Source: Brumicola pallidula DSM 14239 = ACAM 615 (GTDB lineage Bacteria > Pseudomonadota > Gammaproteobacteria > Enterobacterales > Alteromonadaceae). Taken from it: a DNA stretch of 64,000 bases. This document shows, one piece after another, positions 19,053 to 28,274 of this stretch. Position 1 is the first letter of the stretch; the number at the start of each line of letters is the position of its first letter. Position numbers and translations under genes: made by a program. The stretch covers positions 186,001 to 250,000 of the forward strand of contig NZ_AUAV01000005.1 in NCBI RefSeq assembly GCF_000428905.1, in the 5' to 3' direction. A model generated the notes under the pieces. That model was given only the letters and a program-made list of their open reading frames with translations, had not been told where the DNA came from and ran no database searches.

Positions 19053-19940
19053 TTATACTGTATTTATGGCAGAAATCAGAATTTCTCTTCGCTTTGCTAA
19101 TAAACTAGGCGACCAATGCGCTAAAGCCCAATGAATAAGCTCCTCGACCGTCATTTTTTCTGACAATGAGTTGCTTGACATGCCAATGACCGTCAACGCA
19201 TCCACTAGGTTTTTCGACGCTCGTCTGTTTTCAATTGCCGTAGCGTGATTTTGTTTACTTAACTTTTTACCATCTTCGCTACAAATAGTAGGCAAATGCA
19301 GGTATTTTGGACAATTTTCACCTAATACGTAATATAGGTGGCGCTGTTGTAAGGTAGTATCAATAAGATCAGCACCGCGAACTACATGGGTGATGTTTTG
19401 TTTAATGTCATCAACGACTACGGCGAGGTTGTAAGCAAATAGACCATCTTTTCGTTGTATGCATAAGTCTTCGTTACAGAATAATGGATCAACCAAGACT
19501 TCGCCTAAGTTAAGGTCTTGAAAGCGACAGTCATGACACGTGTTAATAATTCTAATGGCGTTATTTTTAAACGGCAAATGCAAATCCCGGCAAGTACCTG
19601 TGTAATATTTTGCTTTTGACTTGATCGCTTGTCGAGAACACGAGCAGGCATAAATCAGTTGTTTTTTATGTAATATGTCTACGGCGTTTTGATAAGCGTC
19701 TTGTCTATTTGTTTGGTAAATAATGTTACCGTCCCAGTACATTCCATGTGCAATGATTTGAGATAATATTATTTGGTCGGCACCTGCTTTGACTCGCGTA
19801 GTATCAACATCTTCAATTCTGACTAACCATTGACCCTTTGCTTGGCGAGCATGCAGAAAGCTTATTAACGCGCACACTAATGAACCAAAGTGAAGTGGTC
19901 CGCTAGGGGATGGAGCAAATCGACCAACATAGGAGTGCAT
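19053..19940 (-). CDS. gluQ: Glutamyl-queuosine tRNA(Asp) synthetase
   Basis: Truncated GluRS paralogue that attaches glutamate to queuosine in tRNA-Asp; 295 residues, lacking the anticodon-binding domain. The HIGH-like motif is in GRFAPSPSGPLHFGS, and KKLSKQN is the KMSKS equivalent. A zinc site is visible as CSCSR plus a later YYTGTC. It is downstream of dksA, as in E. coli, where the pair is cotranscribed. A terminator-like hairpin lies between them here. Confidence 0.96.
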   Translation of the reverse strand: MHSYVGRFAPSPSGPLHFGSLVCALISFLHARQAKGQWLVRIEDVDTTRVKAGADQIILSQIIAHGMYWDGNIIYQTNRQDAYQNAVDILHKKQLIYACSCSRQAIKSKAKYYTGTCRDLHLPFKNNAIRIINTCHDCRFQDLNLGEVLVDPLFCNEDLCIQRKDGLFAYNLAVVVDDIKQNITHVVRGADLIDTTLQQRHLYYVLGENCPKYLHLPTICSEDGKKLSKQNHATAIENRRASKNLVDALTVIGMSSNSLSEKMTVEELIHWALAHWSPSLLAKRREILISAINTV

Positions 19941-19986
19941 TACAAAAACCTGATCATTAAAAAATAATAAGTGGTTTAATATGCAA

Positions 19987-20019
19987 TAAAAAACCGTGTA
20001 GCATACGCTAACACGGTTT
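19987..20019 (-). terminator. Intrinsic terminator after dksA
   Basis: Read on the minus strand: AAACCGTGT, an 11-nt loop, ACACGGTTT, then a T-run. A 9-bp stem and about six U residues make a good Rho-independent terminator. It would limit, though perhaps not abolish, readthrough from dksA into gluQ. Confidence 0.8.
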
Positions 20020-20048
20020 TAACCAATTCGATAGAAATGTCCGCAGGA

Positions 20049-20489
20049 TTAACCCTGTAGTTGTTTTTCTTTGATCTCAGCCATTGTTTTGCAATCTATA
20101 CACATGTCTGCAGTTGGACGCGCTTCTAACCGGCGAATACCAATTTCAATACCACAAGTATCGCAAAAACCAAAATCGTCTTCTTCGATGCGCTTCAACG
20201 TTTTTTCGATTTTCTTGATTAACTTTCTTTCGCGATCTCGCGCTCTCAATTCCAAACTAAATTCTTCTTCCTGCGCCGCTCTGTCAACCGGATCTGGAAA
20301 GTTAGCCGCTTCTTCTTTCATATGGTGAACGGTACGATCGACTTCTAGACGAAGTTGGTTACGCCATGCTTTTAGAATCAACCTGAAGTGATTCATTTGA
20401 GCATCGTTCATATATTCTTCGTCGGACTTTTCTTGGTATGGCGTAACGTCAGCTAAACCAAGTAATCCTATTGCTTTTCCTGTTGGCAT
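20049..20489 (-). CDS. dksA: RNA polymerase-binding transcription factor DksA
   Basis: Secondary-channel factor that works with ppGpp in the stringent response; 146 residues. A coiled coil (about 35-110) carries the acidic tip [10 protein letters not shown], equivalent to DxxDxA. A four-cysteine zinc finger follows (CDTCG and CIDCK, about 114-138). All key residues are present, so a canonical, zinc-dependent DksA is expected. Located between sfsA and gluQ as in enterics. Confidence 0.97.
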   Translation of the reverse strand: MPTGKAIGLLGLADVTPYQEKSDEEYMNDAQMNHFRLILKAWRNQLRLEVDRTVHHMKEEAANFPDPVDRAAQEEEFSLELRARDRERKLIKKIEKTLKRIEEDDFGFCDTCGIEIGIRRLEARPTADMCIDCKTMAEIKEKQLQG

Positions 20490-20679
20490 TTGCCATTTCT
20501 CCTAAACGTCGACACTTTGCATCCCTCTGCCTGATGTTAACTGGCAAATAACATCATACAATAATGTCGTTTCTTGTTTATTTAATGCATTATTTCGCAG
20601 TAAATACAATAATTCTGCAAATCACTTTTTACTTTAAGGACGTCAATATGGTGATTTTTACACAAAAATCAATCTTTTT

Positions 20680-21381
20680 TTAATTGGAATTTGGTATCGA
20701 ATCAGCTAACTCAATAAAATCACTGGAAAAATTGCAACCATAACAAATTATTTCAACACCAACTTTTTTTGCTTTTGCCACTGCTAGAGCATATTCTGCA
20801 TCAATATGGCTCGCAATGTTGAAATGCGTTATACCCGAATGTTGCGCACAAAATAGTAAAATTGCTTTATGTCCTGCTTTCGCTAATTTAGCTAATTCGT
20901 TGGCGTGTTTGGTTCCTCTTTGAGTAACGGTATCAGGAAAAAGCCCAAGTGAATTTTCGCATAGAGTCATCGATTTTACTTCGACATAGCAGTCGGGCAT
21001 ACCGTCGCCCTGCAATAAAAAATCTATTCTGCTATCGCCTACTTTGTATTCAGGCGTAATTTGGTTATATTCAGCTAATTCTATTATTTTGCGCTGCTCA
21101 AGTGCGCCTTTTACTATTTTATTCGCGTTATTGGTATTAATCCCAATCCATTGTCCTTGATTATCGACTGCCATTTCCCATGTATAAGCATATTTGCGTT
21201 TTTTATTAGCCGACTTGCTCAACAATACTGTCCAACCAGGTTGCGCACAATTTGTCATCGAACCAGTATTTGGACAATGCACCGTTAATATTTCACCATT
21301 TTGTAATTTTACATCAGCTAAAAAACGCTTATAACGCTTCATTAGGACAGCTTGTATCAAAGGTGGGTCGAACCTAACCAT
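20680..21381 (-). CDS. sfsA: DNA/RNA nuclease SfsA
   Basis: SfsA family protein of 233 residues, first noticed as a sugar-fermentation stimulator and built on an OB-like N-terminal domain plus a nuclease-like C-terminal domain. RYKRFLADV, HCPNTGSM, SRIDFLL and YVEVKSMTL are the family blocks; the Asp and the Glu-Val-Lys form the PD-(D/E)xK-like core. Located upstream of dksA with a 190-bp gap, divergent from pepB. Confidence 0.95.
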   Translation of the reverse strand: MVRFDPPLIQAVLMKRYKRFLADVKLQNGEILTVHCPNTGSMTNCAQPGWTVLLSKSANKKRKYAYTWEMAVDNQGQWIGINTNNANKIVKGALEQRKIIELAEYNQITPEYKVGDSRIDFLLQGDGMPDCYVEVKSMTLCENSLGLFPDTVTQRGTKHANELAKLAKAGHKAILLFCAQHSGITHFNIASHIDAEYALAVAKAKKVGVEIICYGCNFSSDFIELADSIPNSN

Positions 21382-21570
21382 GCAAGTTTTTTCCTATTGG
21401 CGCGTTGTACATATTACATTATGGTACTTATTCTATGGTTTTGCTGTTATTTTTATTACTATTATTTGTTGACGTAAACATTGCGTTTTGCGAATTTGCC
21501 CGCACTAATCACTGTACGAACAAGCGGAGATACGCCGCAACACGATTTATAAAACCCTGTTGGAGTCATA

Positions 21571-22851
21571 ATGTCAAATTTCCTTGTTTCATTGAGCCAT
21601 GAACCTGCATCTGCTGCATGGGGCGCAAGCAGCAAACTATCATTTGTTGAAGGTGGCGCAGTACTGCACCTTCCCGATGCAAGTTTGCATTTGCGTCAAA
21701 TTCAGCAATCAACGCGAAAAATAGCGTCACTAGGCATACAAAATATTGAATTCTTGGGCCGGTGGGATGCCGAACAGCAGTGGGCATTTGTAACCAGTTA
21801 TTGCGGTGCTGGTTTTCAAGGTAATATTACTTGGTGCAAAAATTCAGATGAAAACGACCTAAGTACTCGTTTTGCTGCGATGCAGTTTACTCGACAGTTG
21901 GTGAACGAAACACCTGAAGAACTTAGTCCAGTATCCTTAGCTACCGAGGCTGCGGCATGGATCAAATCATTGTCGCCCGAGCATGTTACAACGACTATGG
22001 TAACCGGCGAAGAACTACTTAAAGCCGGCTGGCATGGTATTTATGAAGTGGGTCGCGGCAGTAGTCGTCCACCGGTGCTGCTTGAGTTGGACTACAATCC
22101 AACTGGCAATCCTGACGCAGTTGTTGATTTTGCGTTGGTAGGTAAGGGGATTACCTTTGACAGTGGCGGTTATAGCATTAAATCCAGCGAAGGTATGTTG
22201 GATATGAAGTGTGATATGGGCGGCGCTGCAACAGTGACGGGTGCGCTTGGACTTGCAATTATGCAAGGGCTCAAAAAGCGAACCAAACTTTTTCTTTGTT
22301 GTGCAGAAAATTTAATAAGCGACCATGCTTATAAATTGGGCGATATCATCACGTATAAAAATGGCGTAACCGTTGAAATAGTCAATACCGATGCGGAAGG
22401 TCGCTTGGTGCTTGCAGATGGTTTAATGGCAGCAACAGCGTCAGGTGCACGCAAAATTATTGATGCTGCAACGTTAACTGGCGCAGCAGTCATGGCGGTT
22501 GGTAAGGAATTCAATGCTATTTTTAGTTTAGACGAAGAGTTTCAGGCGTCTTTTCTAAGCAGTGCCCAAAAAGTGCATGAACCGCATTGGCGCTTACCTC
22601 TTATGACTTGGCATCAAGATCAGTGTGCGTCACCATTTGCAGACACCGCAAACAGCCGCGCAGTTAAAGGTGGTGGTGGAGGCGGTGCGTCTAATGCAGC
22701 CGGCTTCTTATCGCGCTTTGTGGGCAATGACGGAAGAGGTTGGGTGCATATCGACCTAGCGGCAGCGTACAATCGAAATGGAACCGACATTATGCCAAAT
22801 GGCGCAACTGCAATAGGTATAAGAACAATTGCCGACCAACTTATCGGCTAG
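21571..22851 (+). CDS. pepB: Peptidase B-like M17 leucyl aminopeptidase
   Basis: Cytosolic metallo-aminopeptidase of 426 residues, matching E. coli PepB in length. The C-terminal catalytic domain has the family signature NTDAEGRLVLADG, with metal-binding Asp and Glu, plus GKGITFDSGGYSIK containing the first metal ligands, and an Arg in the signature as the bicarbonate site. A Gly-rich loop (GGGGGGASNAAG) lies near the end. GGAG lies 6-8 nt before the ATG. The gene converges on a small HTH-like gene. Confidence 0.92.
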   Translation: MSNFLVSLSHEPASAAWGASSKLSFVEGGAVLHLPDASLHLRQIQQSTRKIASLGIQNIEFLGRWDAEQQWAFVTSYCGAGFQGNITWCKNSDENDLSTRFAAMQFTRQLVNETPEELSPVSLATEAAAWIKSLSPEHVTTTMVTGEELLKAGWHGIYEVGRGSSRPPVLLELDYNPTGNPDAVVDFALVGKGITFDSGGYSIKSSEGMLDMKCDMGGAATVTGALGLAIMQGLKKRTKLFLCCAENLISDHAYKLGDIITYKNGVTVEIVNTDAEGRLVLADGLMAATASGARKIIDAATLTGAAVMAVGKEFNAIFSLDEEFQASFLSSAQKVHEPHWRLPLMTWHQDQCASPFADTANSRAVKGGGGGGASNAAGFLSRFVGNDGRGWVHIDLAAAYNRNGTDIMPNGATAIGIRTIADQLIG

Positions 22852-22862
22852 AGTCAAGGACA

Positions 22863-22882
22863 GGGCGGTTTATAGACCGCCT
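22863..22882. terminator. Hairpin between convergent pepB and the small HTH gene
   Basis: Stem ggcggt / accgcc around a 6-nt loop, just past the pepB stop and overlapping the end of the minus-strand gene. No T-run follows on the plus strand. It may be a weak terminator or simply the C-terminal codons (Gly-Gly-Leu) of the small protein. Confidence 0.35.
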
Positions 22883-23052
22883 AGTCTTGCCGCCAATTCT
22901 TTATATTTTTCAACGTCGGCGCTGTCAAACAAAGGGCCACTGTCTTGGTTCTTTTCTTTTGCTAGTAATAGACTTTCTCTTTCGAGTCTTTCAACTCTTA
23001 GGTCTTGAACACCAAGAAACTCAGCTACTTCATTCACAGTCATCAACGCCAT
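22870..23052 (-). CDS. Small putative MerR/excisionase-like DNA-binding protein
   Basis: Protein of 60 residues. TVNEVAEFLGV looks like the first two helices of a winged-helix MerR/excisionase-type DNA-binding domain, and PLFDSADVEKYKELAARLG looks like the wing and final helix (the FxxxDVxxY pattern is common in this class). There is no effector or dimerisation domain. The start has GGGAG upstream. It stands alone next to pepB with no integrase, toxin or phage gene nearby, so its target is unknown. Confidence 0.7.
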   Translation of the reverse strand: MALMTVNEVAEFLGVQDLRVERLERESLLLAKEKNQDSGPLFDSADVEKYKELAARLGGL

Positions 23053-23273
23053 TTTTTGCTCCCGTTTATTAATATAAGAAAATCGCTCTATGCTTAGTTA
23101 ACGACAGGTATAACAAAATTATGAGAAAAATCACGACATAAGTGCGTTTATTTAGTGTATTGAAAAAAGCATAAAAAGCGGTTGATATAGATAATATTCT
23201 TGAATTTTTTGGTGTTTTACTGCCATTTCAATGCACAATAGCGCATACTTCCGCTTTTTCAGGAGAGACTAAT

Positions 23274-23873
23274 TTGATCGAAATATTATCCGCAGCAACG
23301 ATGCTTTTTCTGATCATGGATCCTCTGGGAAATTTACCAATTTACATGTCGGTTTTGAAAACGATCGACCCCAAGCGTCGTCGCATCGTCATTATCCGCG
23401 AATTGTTGTTTGCATTAATTATTTTGATGGTGTTTTTGCACAGCGGGCAAGTCCTTCTCGATTTTCTTAAAATAGAGCAGGAAACAGTCAGTATCGCTGG
23501 TGGTATTATTTTGTTTATCATCGCACTTAAAATGATTTTTCCGCAACCGGGCGGTATTATGGGCTTACCCGCTGGAGAGGAACCATTTATTGTCCCTTTG
23601 GCTGTGCCTATGATTGCAGGACCTTCAACGATGGCTGTTCTTATCTTGTTATCTAATCAAGGACCCAACAAGATGACTGAATGGAGTATTGCCTTGTTCG
23701 CAGCCTGGTTGGCGAGTGCAATCATTTTAATTATGTCCAATACTTTTCATCGCTTGCTGGGTGAAAAAGGATTGAATGCCGTTGAGCGCCTAATGGGTAT
23801 GATACTCGTTATGATAGCAATTCAAATGTTGCTGAATGGTGTTGGTACCTATTTCCAACATCAGCTAAGCTAA
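23274..23873 (+). CDS. yhgN: MarC/YhgN family membrane protein
   Basis: Inner-membrane protein of 199 residues with about six hydrophobic segments (MarC family, UPF0056, sometimes labelled NAAT transporter). The first helix has LIMDPLGNLPIY, and the mirrored PLAVPMIAGPSTM is the second half of the family's internal repeat. Substrate not known with certainty. The start is TTG with GGAGAG 7 nt upstream. Confidence 0.9.
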   Translation: MIEILSAATMLFLIMDPLGNLPIYMSVLKTIDPKRRRIVIIRELLFALIILMVFLHSGQVLLDFLKIEQETVSIAGGIILFIIALKMIFPQPGGIMGLPAGEEPFIVPLAVPMIAGPSTMAVLILLSNQGPNKMTEWSIALFAAWLASAIILIMSNTFHRLLGEKGLNAVERLMGMILVMIAIQMLLNGVGTYFQHQLS

Positions 23874-23924
23874 AAAATCGTGCATATGGCACAAGCAATT
23901 AATTTTTAAACTGAGTTATCTATA

Positions 23925-24545
23925 ATGTCAAATGCAAACGCTAAACAAAAAAATAAATGCGATTTCACGGGCGACAAGCTGAGTACTTTTCAGCAAGTTA
24001 GGGACCTTTCAAAGAAGCCAGCGGTTGCTTTTTCTGCCGCCTTGCTGCAACGAATGCTGCCTAATTATGAATTATTTTGTGATGTCAGTGAATTTGGTGA
24101 CAAAGAACTCGCCGCCAAGCTAGTTGACCTGATTTGGGAATGGCTCAATGCATCAAAAGCAAAAATTAATATTGCAGTGCAATTAGAAAAGTTAGAGGAA
24201 GTGACGCCCGACGTAGAAAATTTTGATAATTTTGGTGTATATCCAGCATTAGATTTTTGCATGGCACTTACCGCAACATTGCAACTCATGTCCGACGAAG
24301 AGCCTGGTGGAGCCGTCATAGTCGCGAAATTGAGTCAGGGCGGGGTTGAAGCGTATTTGCTAGCGCTATCTGCAACAGACTTGAGTAATGAAGAGATAAA
24401 GCAAGACCCGTTGATGCAGTTCGAAATTGAAACTCAACTTGAAGTGTTAGCAATGTGCAAGGATAAGTCTATCGACTTCAAGTCGCTGCGTAACGAAATG
24501 AAAGCGCAAGAGATGTCTAATATTGGTCTTAGTTTAGGCGACTAG
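23925..24545 (+). CDS. yjaG: DUF416 (YjaG) family protein
   Basis: Cytosolic protein of 206 residues, mainly helical, matching the DUF416/YjaG family in length. The block VAFSAALLQRMLPNYELF near residue 35 and the DNFGVYPALDFCMAL segment in the middle are typical. No enzymatic motif is evident and the function is unknown. It lies 51 bp after yhgN on the same strand and converges on rsmD. Confidence 0.85.
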   Translation: MSNANAKQKNKCDFTGDKLSTFQQVRDLSKKPAVAFSAALLQRMLPNYELFCDVSEFGDKELAAKLVDLIWEWLNASKAKINIAVQLEKLEEVTPDVENFDNFGVYPALDFCMALTATLQLMSDEEPGGAVIVAKLSQGGVEAYLLALSATDLSNEEIKQDPLMQFEIETQLEVLAMCKDKSIDFKSLRNEMKAQEMSNIGLSLGD

Positions 24546-24564
24546 CTTGGATGACTTTGGCGTT

Positions 24565-24604
24565 ATTGCACTACTCCACTATTGCACTACTCCACTACTC
24601 CACT
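24565..24604. repeat. 16-bp tandem repeat at the yjaG/rsmD convergent junction
   Basis: Two identical 16-bp units (attgcactactccact) followed by a half unit (actccact). The repeat runs into the last codons of rsmD, so the C-terminal residues of RsmD (Tyr-Val-Val-Glu) are partly encoded by it. Confidence 0.85.
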
Positions 24605-25182
24605 ACATACAATTGAGCACTGACTTGTTGAGTTGATTTGTCTTTAATGAGTCGCCAACGGTCGGGTAATTGCAATAAGTCGCCGTTAACTTCCCTTTCT
24701 ATGTAAATTTTAGTACCTAGCTTCACAATGCCTCTGGAATCGATAAGCGTAATACAAGGTTGTACTAAATTGTGCTGAAATGGCGGGTCGATAAATATAA
24801 TATCTACCGTTGTTGAAAATTGGCTTAGTAGATGTAAAGTATTGCCCTGCAAAATGCCGGCTTGCTCTGGGCTATATTTAAGTAATGCGCTATTGGCCAT
24901 TAACTGCTTGGCAGCTTGTTTGTCCAACTCCATAAAACTGACTACCTCTGCACCTCGAGACAACGCTTCAAAACCGAGTGATCCCGCCCCAGCGAAGCAG
25001 TCAAGACAACTTGCATCTTGCACGTCTAGCATTAGCCAATTAAACAAGGTTTCTTTAGTCCGATCAGTTGTTGGACGAAGTCCTTCTGCATTGAGTACTG
25101 GCAGCTTTCGACCACGGTGGCTGCCGCCAATTATCCGAATAGAACCTGTGCTTGAATTGGCTTGTTTTCTTGCTCGCGTCAT
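24595..25182 (-). CDS. rsmD: 16S rRNA (guanine(966)-N(2))-methyltransferase
   Basis: SAM-dependent methyltransferase that modifies G966 of 16S rRNA; 195 residues. RIIGGSHRGRKLP and RPTTDRTKETLFNWL at the N terminus, CFAGAGSLGFEALSRGA (SAM-binding loop) and FIDPPF (catalytic motif IV) are all present. It is divergent from ftsY, the same arrangement as in many gammaproteobacteria. Confidence 0.96.
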   Translation of the reverse strand: MTRARKQANSSTGSIRIIGGSHRGRKLPVLNAEGLRPTTDRTKETLFNWLMLDVQDASCLDCFAGAGSLGFEALSRGAEVVSFMELDKQAAKQLMANSALLKYSPEQAGILQGNTLHLLSQFSTTVDIIFIDPPFQHNLVQPCITLIDSRGIVKLGTKIYIEREVNGDLLQLPDRWRLIKDKSTQQVSAQLYVVE

Positions 25183-25265
25183 GTGCTATGAAAGTGTTAG
25201 TATTGAATTGTATTTATAACTATATCTGAATCTACCCATCTGCTGTTAAGGATTTTTTGAACAAT

Positions 25266-26510
25266 ATGGCAAATCTGTTTAATTGGTTTAAAAAAGACCA
25301 AGCTAAAAACCCACCTACAAACCAGCTTGAAACGACTGAAGGAAACGCGCATGGGGCAGTGCAAGAAGACATTGCATCCTCTGATGACGCTTCTCAAGCT
25401 GAAAATATAGTAGAAACTGCGGTCGATAATTTATCAACATCAGAGATTGAGAGTGCTGATAATGTCGACAATATGACTCTTGAAAGTGACTCATCGACTA
25501 TCGAATTAGAGCAAACTCCTCAGTCCGTCGACACTGTCACCATAGAGAAGCCAAGTTCGAGCGGTTTTTTTAGCCGCTTAAAACAAAGTTTATCTCGCAC
25601 TAAAGAAAGCATTGGTACAGGCTTTATATCCCTGTTTGCGGGTAAAAAGATTGACAGTGATTTATATGAACAGTTAGAAACGCAGCTGCTTATAGCGGAT
25701 GTTGGTATTGCAACGACTGCCAAAATTATTAATAGTCTCACTGAAAGTGCAAAGCTCTCTCAGCTAAAAGATGGTGAAGCGCTTTACTACCTCCTCAAAG
25801 CGCAAATGAAAGCATTATTGCAACCGGTTTCGCAGCCATTTAATTTAACCACTCAAAGCGATGAACAAGGCAATAAGCAACCGTTCGTGATTTTGATGGT
25901 CGGTGTTAACGGTGTCGGTAAAACCACCACCATTGGTAAATTAGCTAAGCAGTTTCAAAACGACGGTAAAAAAGTAATGCTCGCTGCAGGTGATACTTTC
26001 AGAGCCGCTGCAGTGGAACAATTGCAGGTTTGGGGTGAGCGTAATAATATCCCAGTGGTTGCTCAACAAACAGGGTCAGACAGTGCATCTGTGATATTTG
26101 ACGCCCTGGCATCGGCAAAAGCAAAAGGCGTTGATGTGCTTATTGCTGATACAGCAGGACGACTACAAAATAAACAACATTTAATTGAAGAACTCAAAAA
26201 AATAGTTCGAGTAATGAAAAAAATTAATCTGGATGCACCGCATGAGGTGATGTTAACGCTTGACGCAAGCACAGGCCAAAATGCAGTAAGTCAAACCAAA
26301 ATATTCAACGAGGCGGTTGGCATAAGTGGTATTAATTTAACAAAATTAGACGGAACGGCAAAAGGTGGTATCATTTTCTCACTCGCCGACCAATTCGGTA
26401 TTCCCATTCGCTATATTGGGATCGGAGAGGGTATTGATGACCTTCGTCCATTTGAAGCTCAGCAATTTGTTGATGCATTGTTTAGCCAGGATGTTACCGA
26501 GCAACAGTAA
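25266..26510 (+). CDS. ftsY: Signal recognition particle receptor FtsY
   Basis: GTPase that docks SRP-ribosome complexes at the membrane. An acidic, Ser/Glu/Asp-rich A domain (about residues 15-95) precedes the NG domain. GTPase motifs are GVNGVGKTTTIGKLA (P-loop), DTFRAAAVEQL, DTAGRL and TKLDGTAKGG. An in-frame TTG at 25257 has AAGGA 4 nt upstream; the ATG at 25266 is taken here because it gives the usual start of the protein, but either is possible. It is followed by ftsE and ftsX in the classic ftsYEX order. Confidence 0.96.
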   Translation: MANLFNWFKKDQAKNPPTNQLETTEGNAHGAVQEDIASSDDASQAENIVETAVDNLSTSEIESADNVDNMTLESDSSTIELEQTPQSVDTVTIEKPSSSGFFSRLKQSLSRTKESIGTGFISLFAGKKIDSDLYEQLETQLLIADVGIATTAKIINSLTESAKLSQLKDGEALYYLLKAQMKALLQPVSQPFNLTTQSDEQGNKQPFVILMVGVNGVGKTTTIGKLAKQFQNDGKKVMLAAGDTFRAAAVEQLQVWGERNNIPVVAQQTGSDSASVIFDALASAKAKGVDVLIADTAGRLQNKQHLIEELKKIVRVMKKINLDAPHEVMLTLDASTGQNAVSQTKIFNEAVGISGINLTKLDGTAKGGIIFSLADQFGIPIRYIGIGEGIDDLRPFEAQQFVDALFSQDVTEQQ

Positions 26511-26521
26511 AGGATGTTAGG

Positions 26522-27214
26522 TTGATAAAATTTGAGCAGGTAAGCAAAACCTATCCCGGAGGCCAGCAAGCGTTGCGAAAAGTCGACTTTCATGTCGAGA
26601 AGGGCGAAATGGCGTTTTTAACAGGCCATTCCGGCGCAGGAAAAAGTACATTACTTAAGTTAATCAGCATTATGGAAAGGCCTACTGTGGGTAGAGTGCT
26701 CATCAATGGTCATAATTTAAGCTCGATAAAGCGCAGAGAAATTGCCTATATTCGCCGAGATATAGGCATGATTTTCCAGAGTCATCAGTTGCTCATGGAC
26801 AAAACAGTTTTTGATAATGTGTCACTCCCCCTAGTTATTGAAGGCCACACCAGAAAAAATATTGCAAAGCGGGTTGACGCTGCGCTGGAAATGGTTGGCT
26901 TGCGTGATAAAGCAAAAAATCTTCCAATTACATTGTCAGGCGGAGAACAACAACGCGTTGGTATTGCCAGAGCAGTGGTTAATCGTCCTCCGCTACTACT
27001 AGCAGATGAGCCCACGGGTAATCTTGATCCTAAGCTTTCGATGGAAATTATTAGGCTGTTTGAAGACTTTAATCAAGCCGGTGTGTCTGTGTTTATAGCA
27101 ACCCACGATTTGGGCCTTATCGCACGCATGAAGTATCGCACGTTGACGCTTAAAAATGGGCAAATGATAACCGATGGGCTAGATGAGCAACCCAACCAAG
27201 GTTTGTACGTATGA
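26522..27214 (+). CDS. ftsE: Cell division ATP-binding protein FtsE
   Basis: ABC ATPase of 230 residues that, with FtsX, couples ATP hydrolysis to septal peptidoglycan hydrolysis through EnvC. Walker A is GHSGAGKST, the signature is LSGGEQQRVGIARA and Walker B is LLLADEPTGNLD. The start codon is TTG, 11 bp after the ftsY stop. The stop overlaps the start of ftsX (ATGA). Confidence 0.97.
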   Translation: MIKFEQVSKTYPGGQQALRKVDFHVEKGEMAFLTGHSGAGKSTLLKLISIMERPTVGRVLINGHNLSSIKRREIAYIRRDIGMIFQSHQLLMDKTVFDNVSLPLVIEGHTRKNIAKRVDAALEMVGLRDKAKNLPITLSGGEQQRVGIARAVVNRPPLLLADEPTGNLDPKLSMEIIRLFEDFNQAGVSVFIATHDLGLIARMKYRTLTLKNGQMITDGLDEQPNQGLYV

Positions 27215-28191
27215 GTCTATTGTTTAAAGGGCGTGCACAAGGTGCTGAAACTATCAAAATTGGCGTTTTCCAATTGCTAATTATGTTTTTTACAGACCAT
27301 TTGCGCCAAGCAGTAAATAGCCTTGGCGAGCTATGGCGTTCGCCATTTGCCTCTTTGATGACAATTGGTGTGTTAGGTTTCAGTATCACCCTACCCAGTA
27401 CGCTATACGTGCTAGTTAAAAATACCGAACAAATCAGTCAACAGTGGGAACAAGCATCAGAGATTTCATTGTTTTTAAGGACCGGAGTGACTGATGCGAG
27501 TGCTCAACAGCTATTAACGCGATTGCGATTATGGCCTGAAGTTGCCGAGGTCGTGTATATTAATCCAGCTGAAGGCTTGAAAGAATTTCAAGCCTTATCT
27601 GGGCTTGGTGACGCATTGAATTACCTCGAAACAAATCCATTACCAGGCGTCGTTTTAGTTGTGCCTACCGTTAAGTATTCGAGCCCAACGTCGGCGGGTA
27701 TATTACTAAACAAACTACGTAAAGAAAGAGAAGTTGAGATTGGTAAATTAGATATTGAATGGTTAGAGCGCCTCTACGCACTTATCGGTATCGCAAAAGA
27801 TCTAGTCACCCTGTTAGCAGTGCTGCTATTTTTTGCTGTTGTGCTCATAATAGGTAATACAATTCGGCTTAATATTTTAAGTAAAAGAGATGAAATTGTG
27901 GTCATGAAACTGGTGGGAGCAACTGATGCTTTCATTCAAAGACCCTTTTTATATACTGGTTTTTGGTACGGGTTTTTAGGCGGTATTATGGCCTGGGTAA
28001 CGGTACTGATCATTTTGTTATGGGTTGATTACAGCATGCAAGATTTTATGCAAAAATACCAAGTCAGCTTTGATTTGACGGTGATGGATTTAAGCACGTT
28101 AATTGTAATGTTGTCGGTTTCTGTGAGCTTAGGAATAGCCGGGTCACTCTTATCAGTGCAACGTCATGTGAAAGATATAGAACCGCGTTAA
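27211..28191 (+). CDS. ftsX: Cell division protein FtsX
   Basis: Membrane partner of FtsE, 326 residues. A short N-terminal cytoplasmic part precedes TM1 (about 48-70), then a periplasmic domain (about 75-195) that in E. coli binds EnvC, then three more helices (about 200-320) with the conserved EIVVMKLVGATDAFI segment between TM2 and TM3. The probable partner EnvC is encoded at the left edge of this window. Confidence 0.96.
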   Translation: MSLLFKGRAQGAETIKIGVFQLLIMFFTDHLRQAVNSLGELWRSPFASLMTIGVLGFSITLPSTLYVLVKNTEQISQQWEQASEISLFLRTGVTDASAQQLLTRLRLWPEVAEVVYINPAEGLKEFQALSGLGDALNYLETNPLPGVVLVVPTVKYSSPTSAGILLNKLRKEREVEIGKLDIEWLERLYALIGIAKDLVTLLAVLLFFAVVLIIGNTIRLNILSKRDEIVVMKLVGATDAFIQRPFLYTGFWYGFLGGIMAWVTVLIILLWVDYSMQDFMQKYQVSFDLTVMDLSTLIVMLSVSVSLGIAGSLLSVQRHVKDIEPR

Positions 28192-28274
28192 TGGTATTTA
28201 CTTTTTTTGTGTTTTTTAGTCTACTGAGATTATTTAAGACGCTTTCAATTATTTCTATTTAGGGATGAGTTCAT

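Noticed and set aside
21405-21602. 65-codon plus-strand ORF before pepB
   Set aside because: Overlaps the pepB start, uses a hydrophobic but non-family sequence and would need to share the region carrying the pepB ribosome-binding site.
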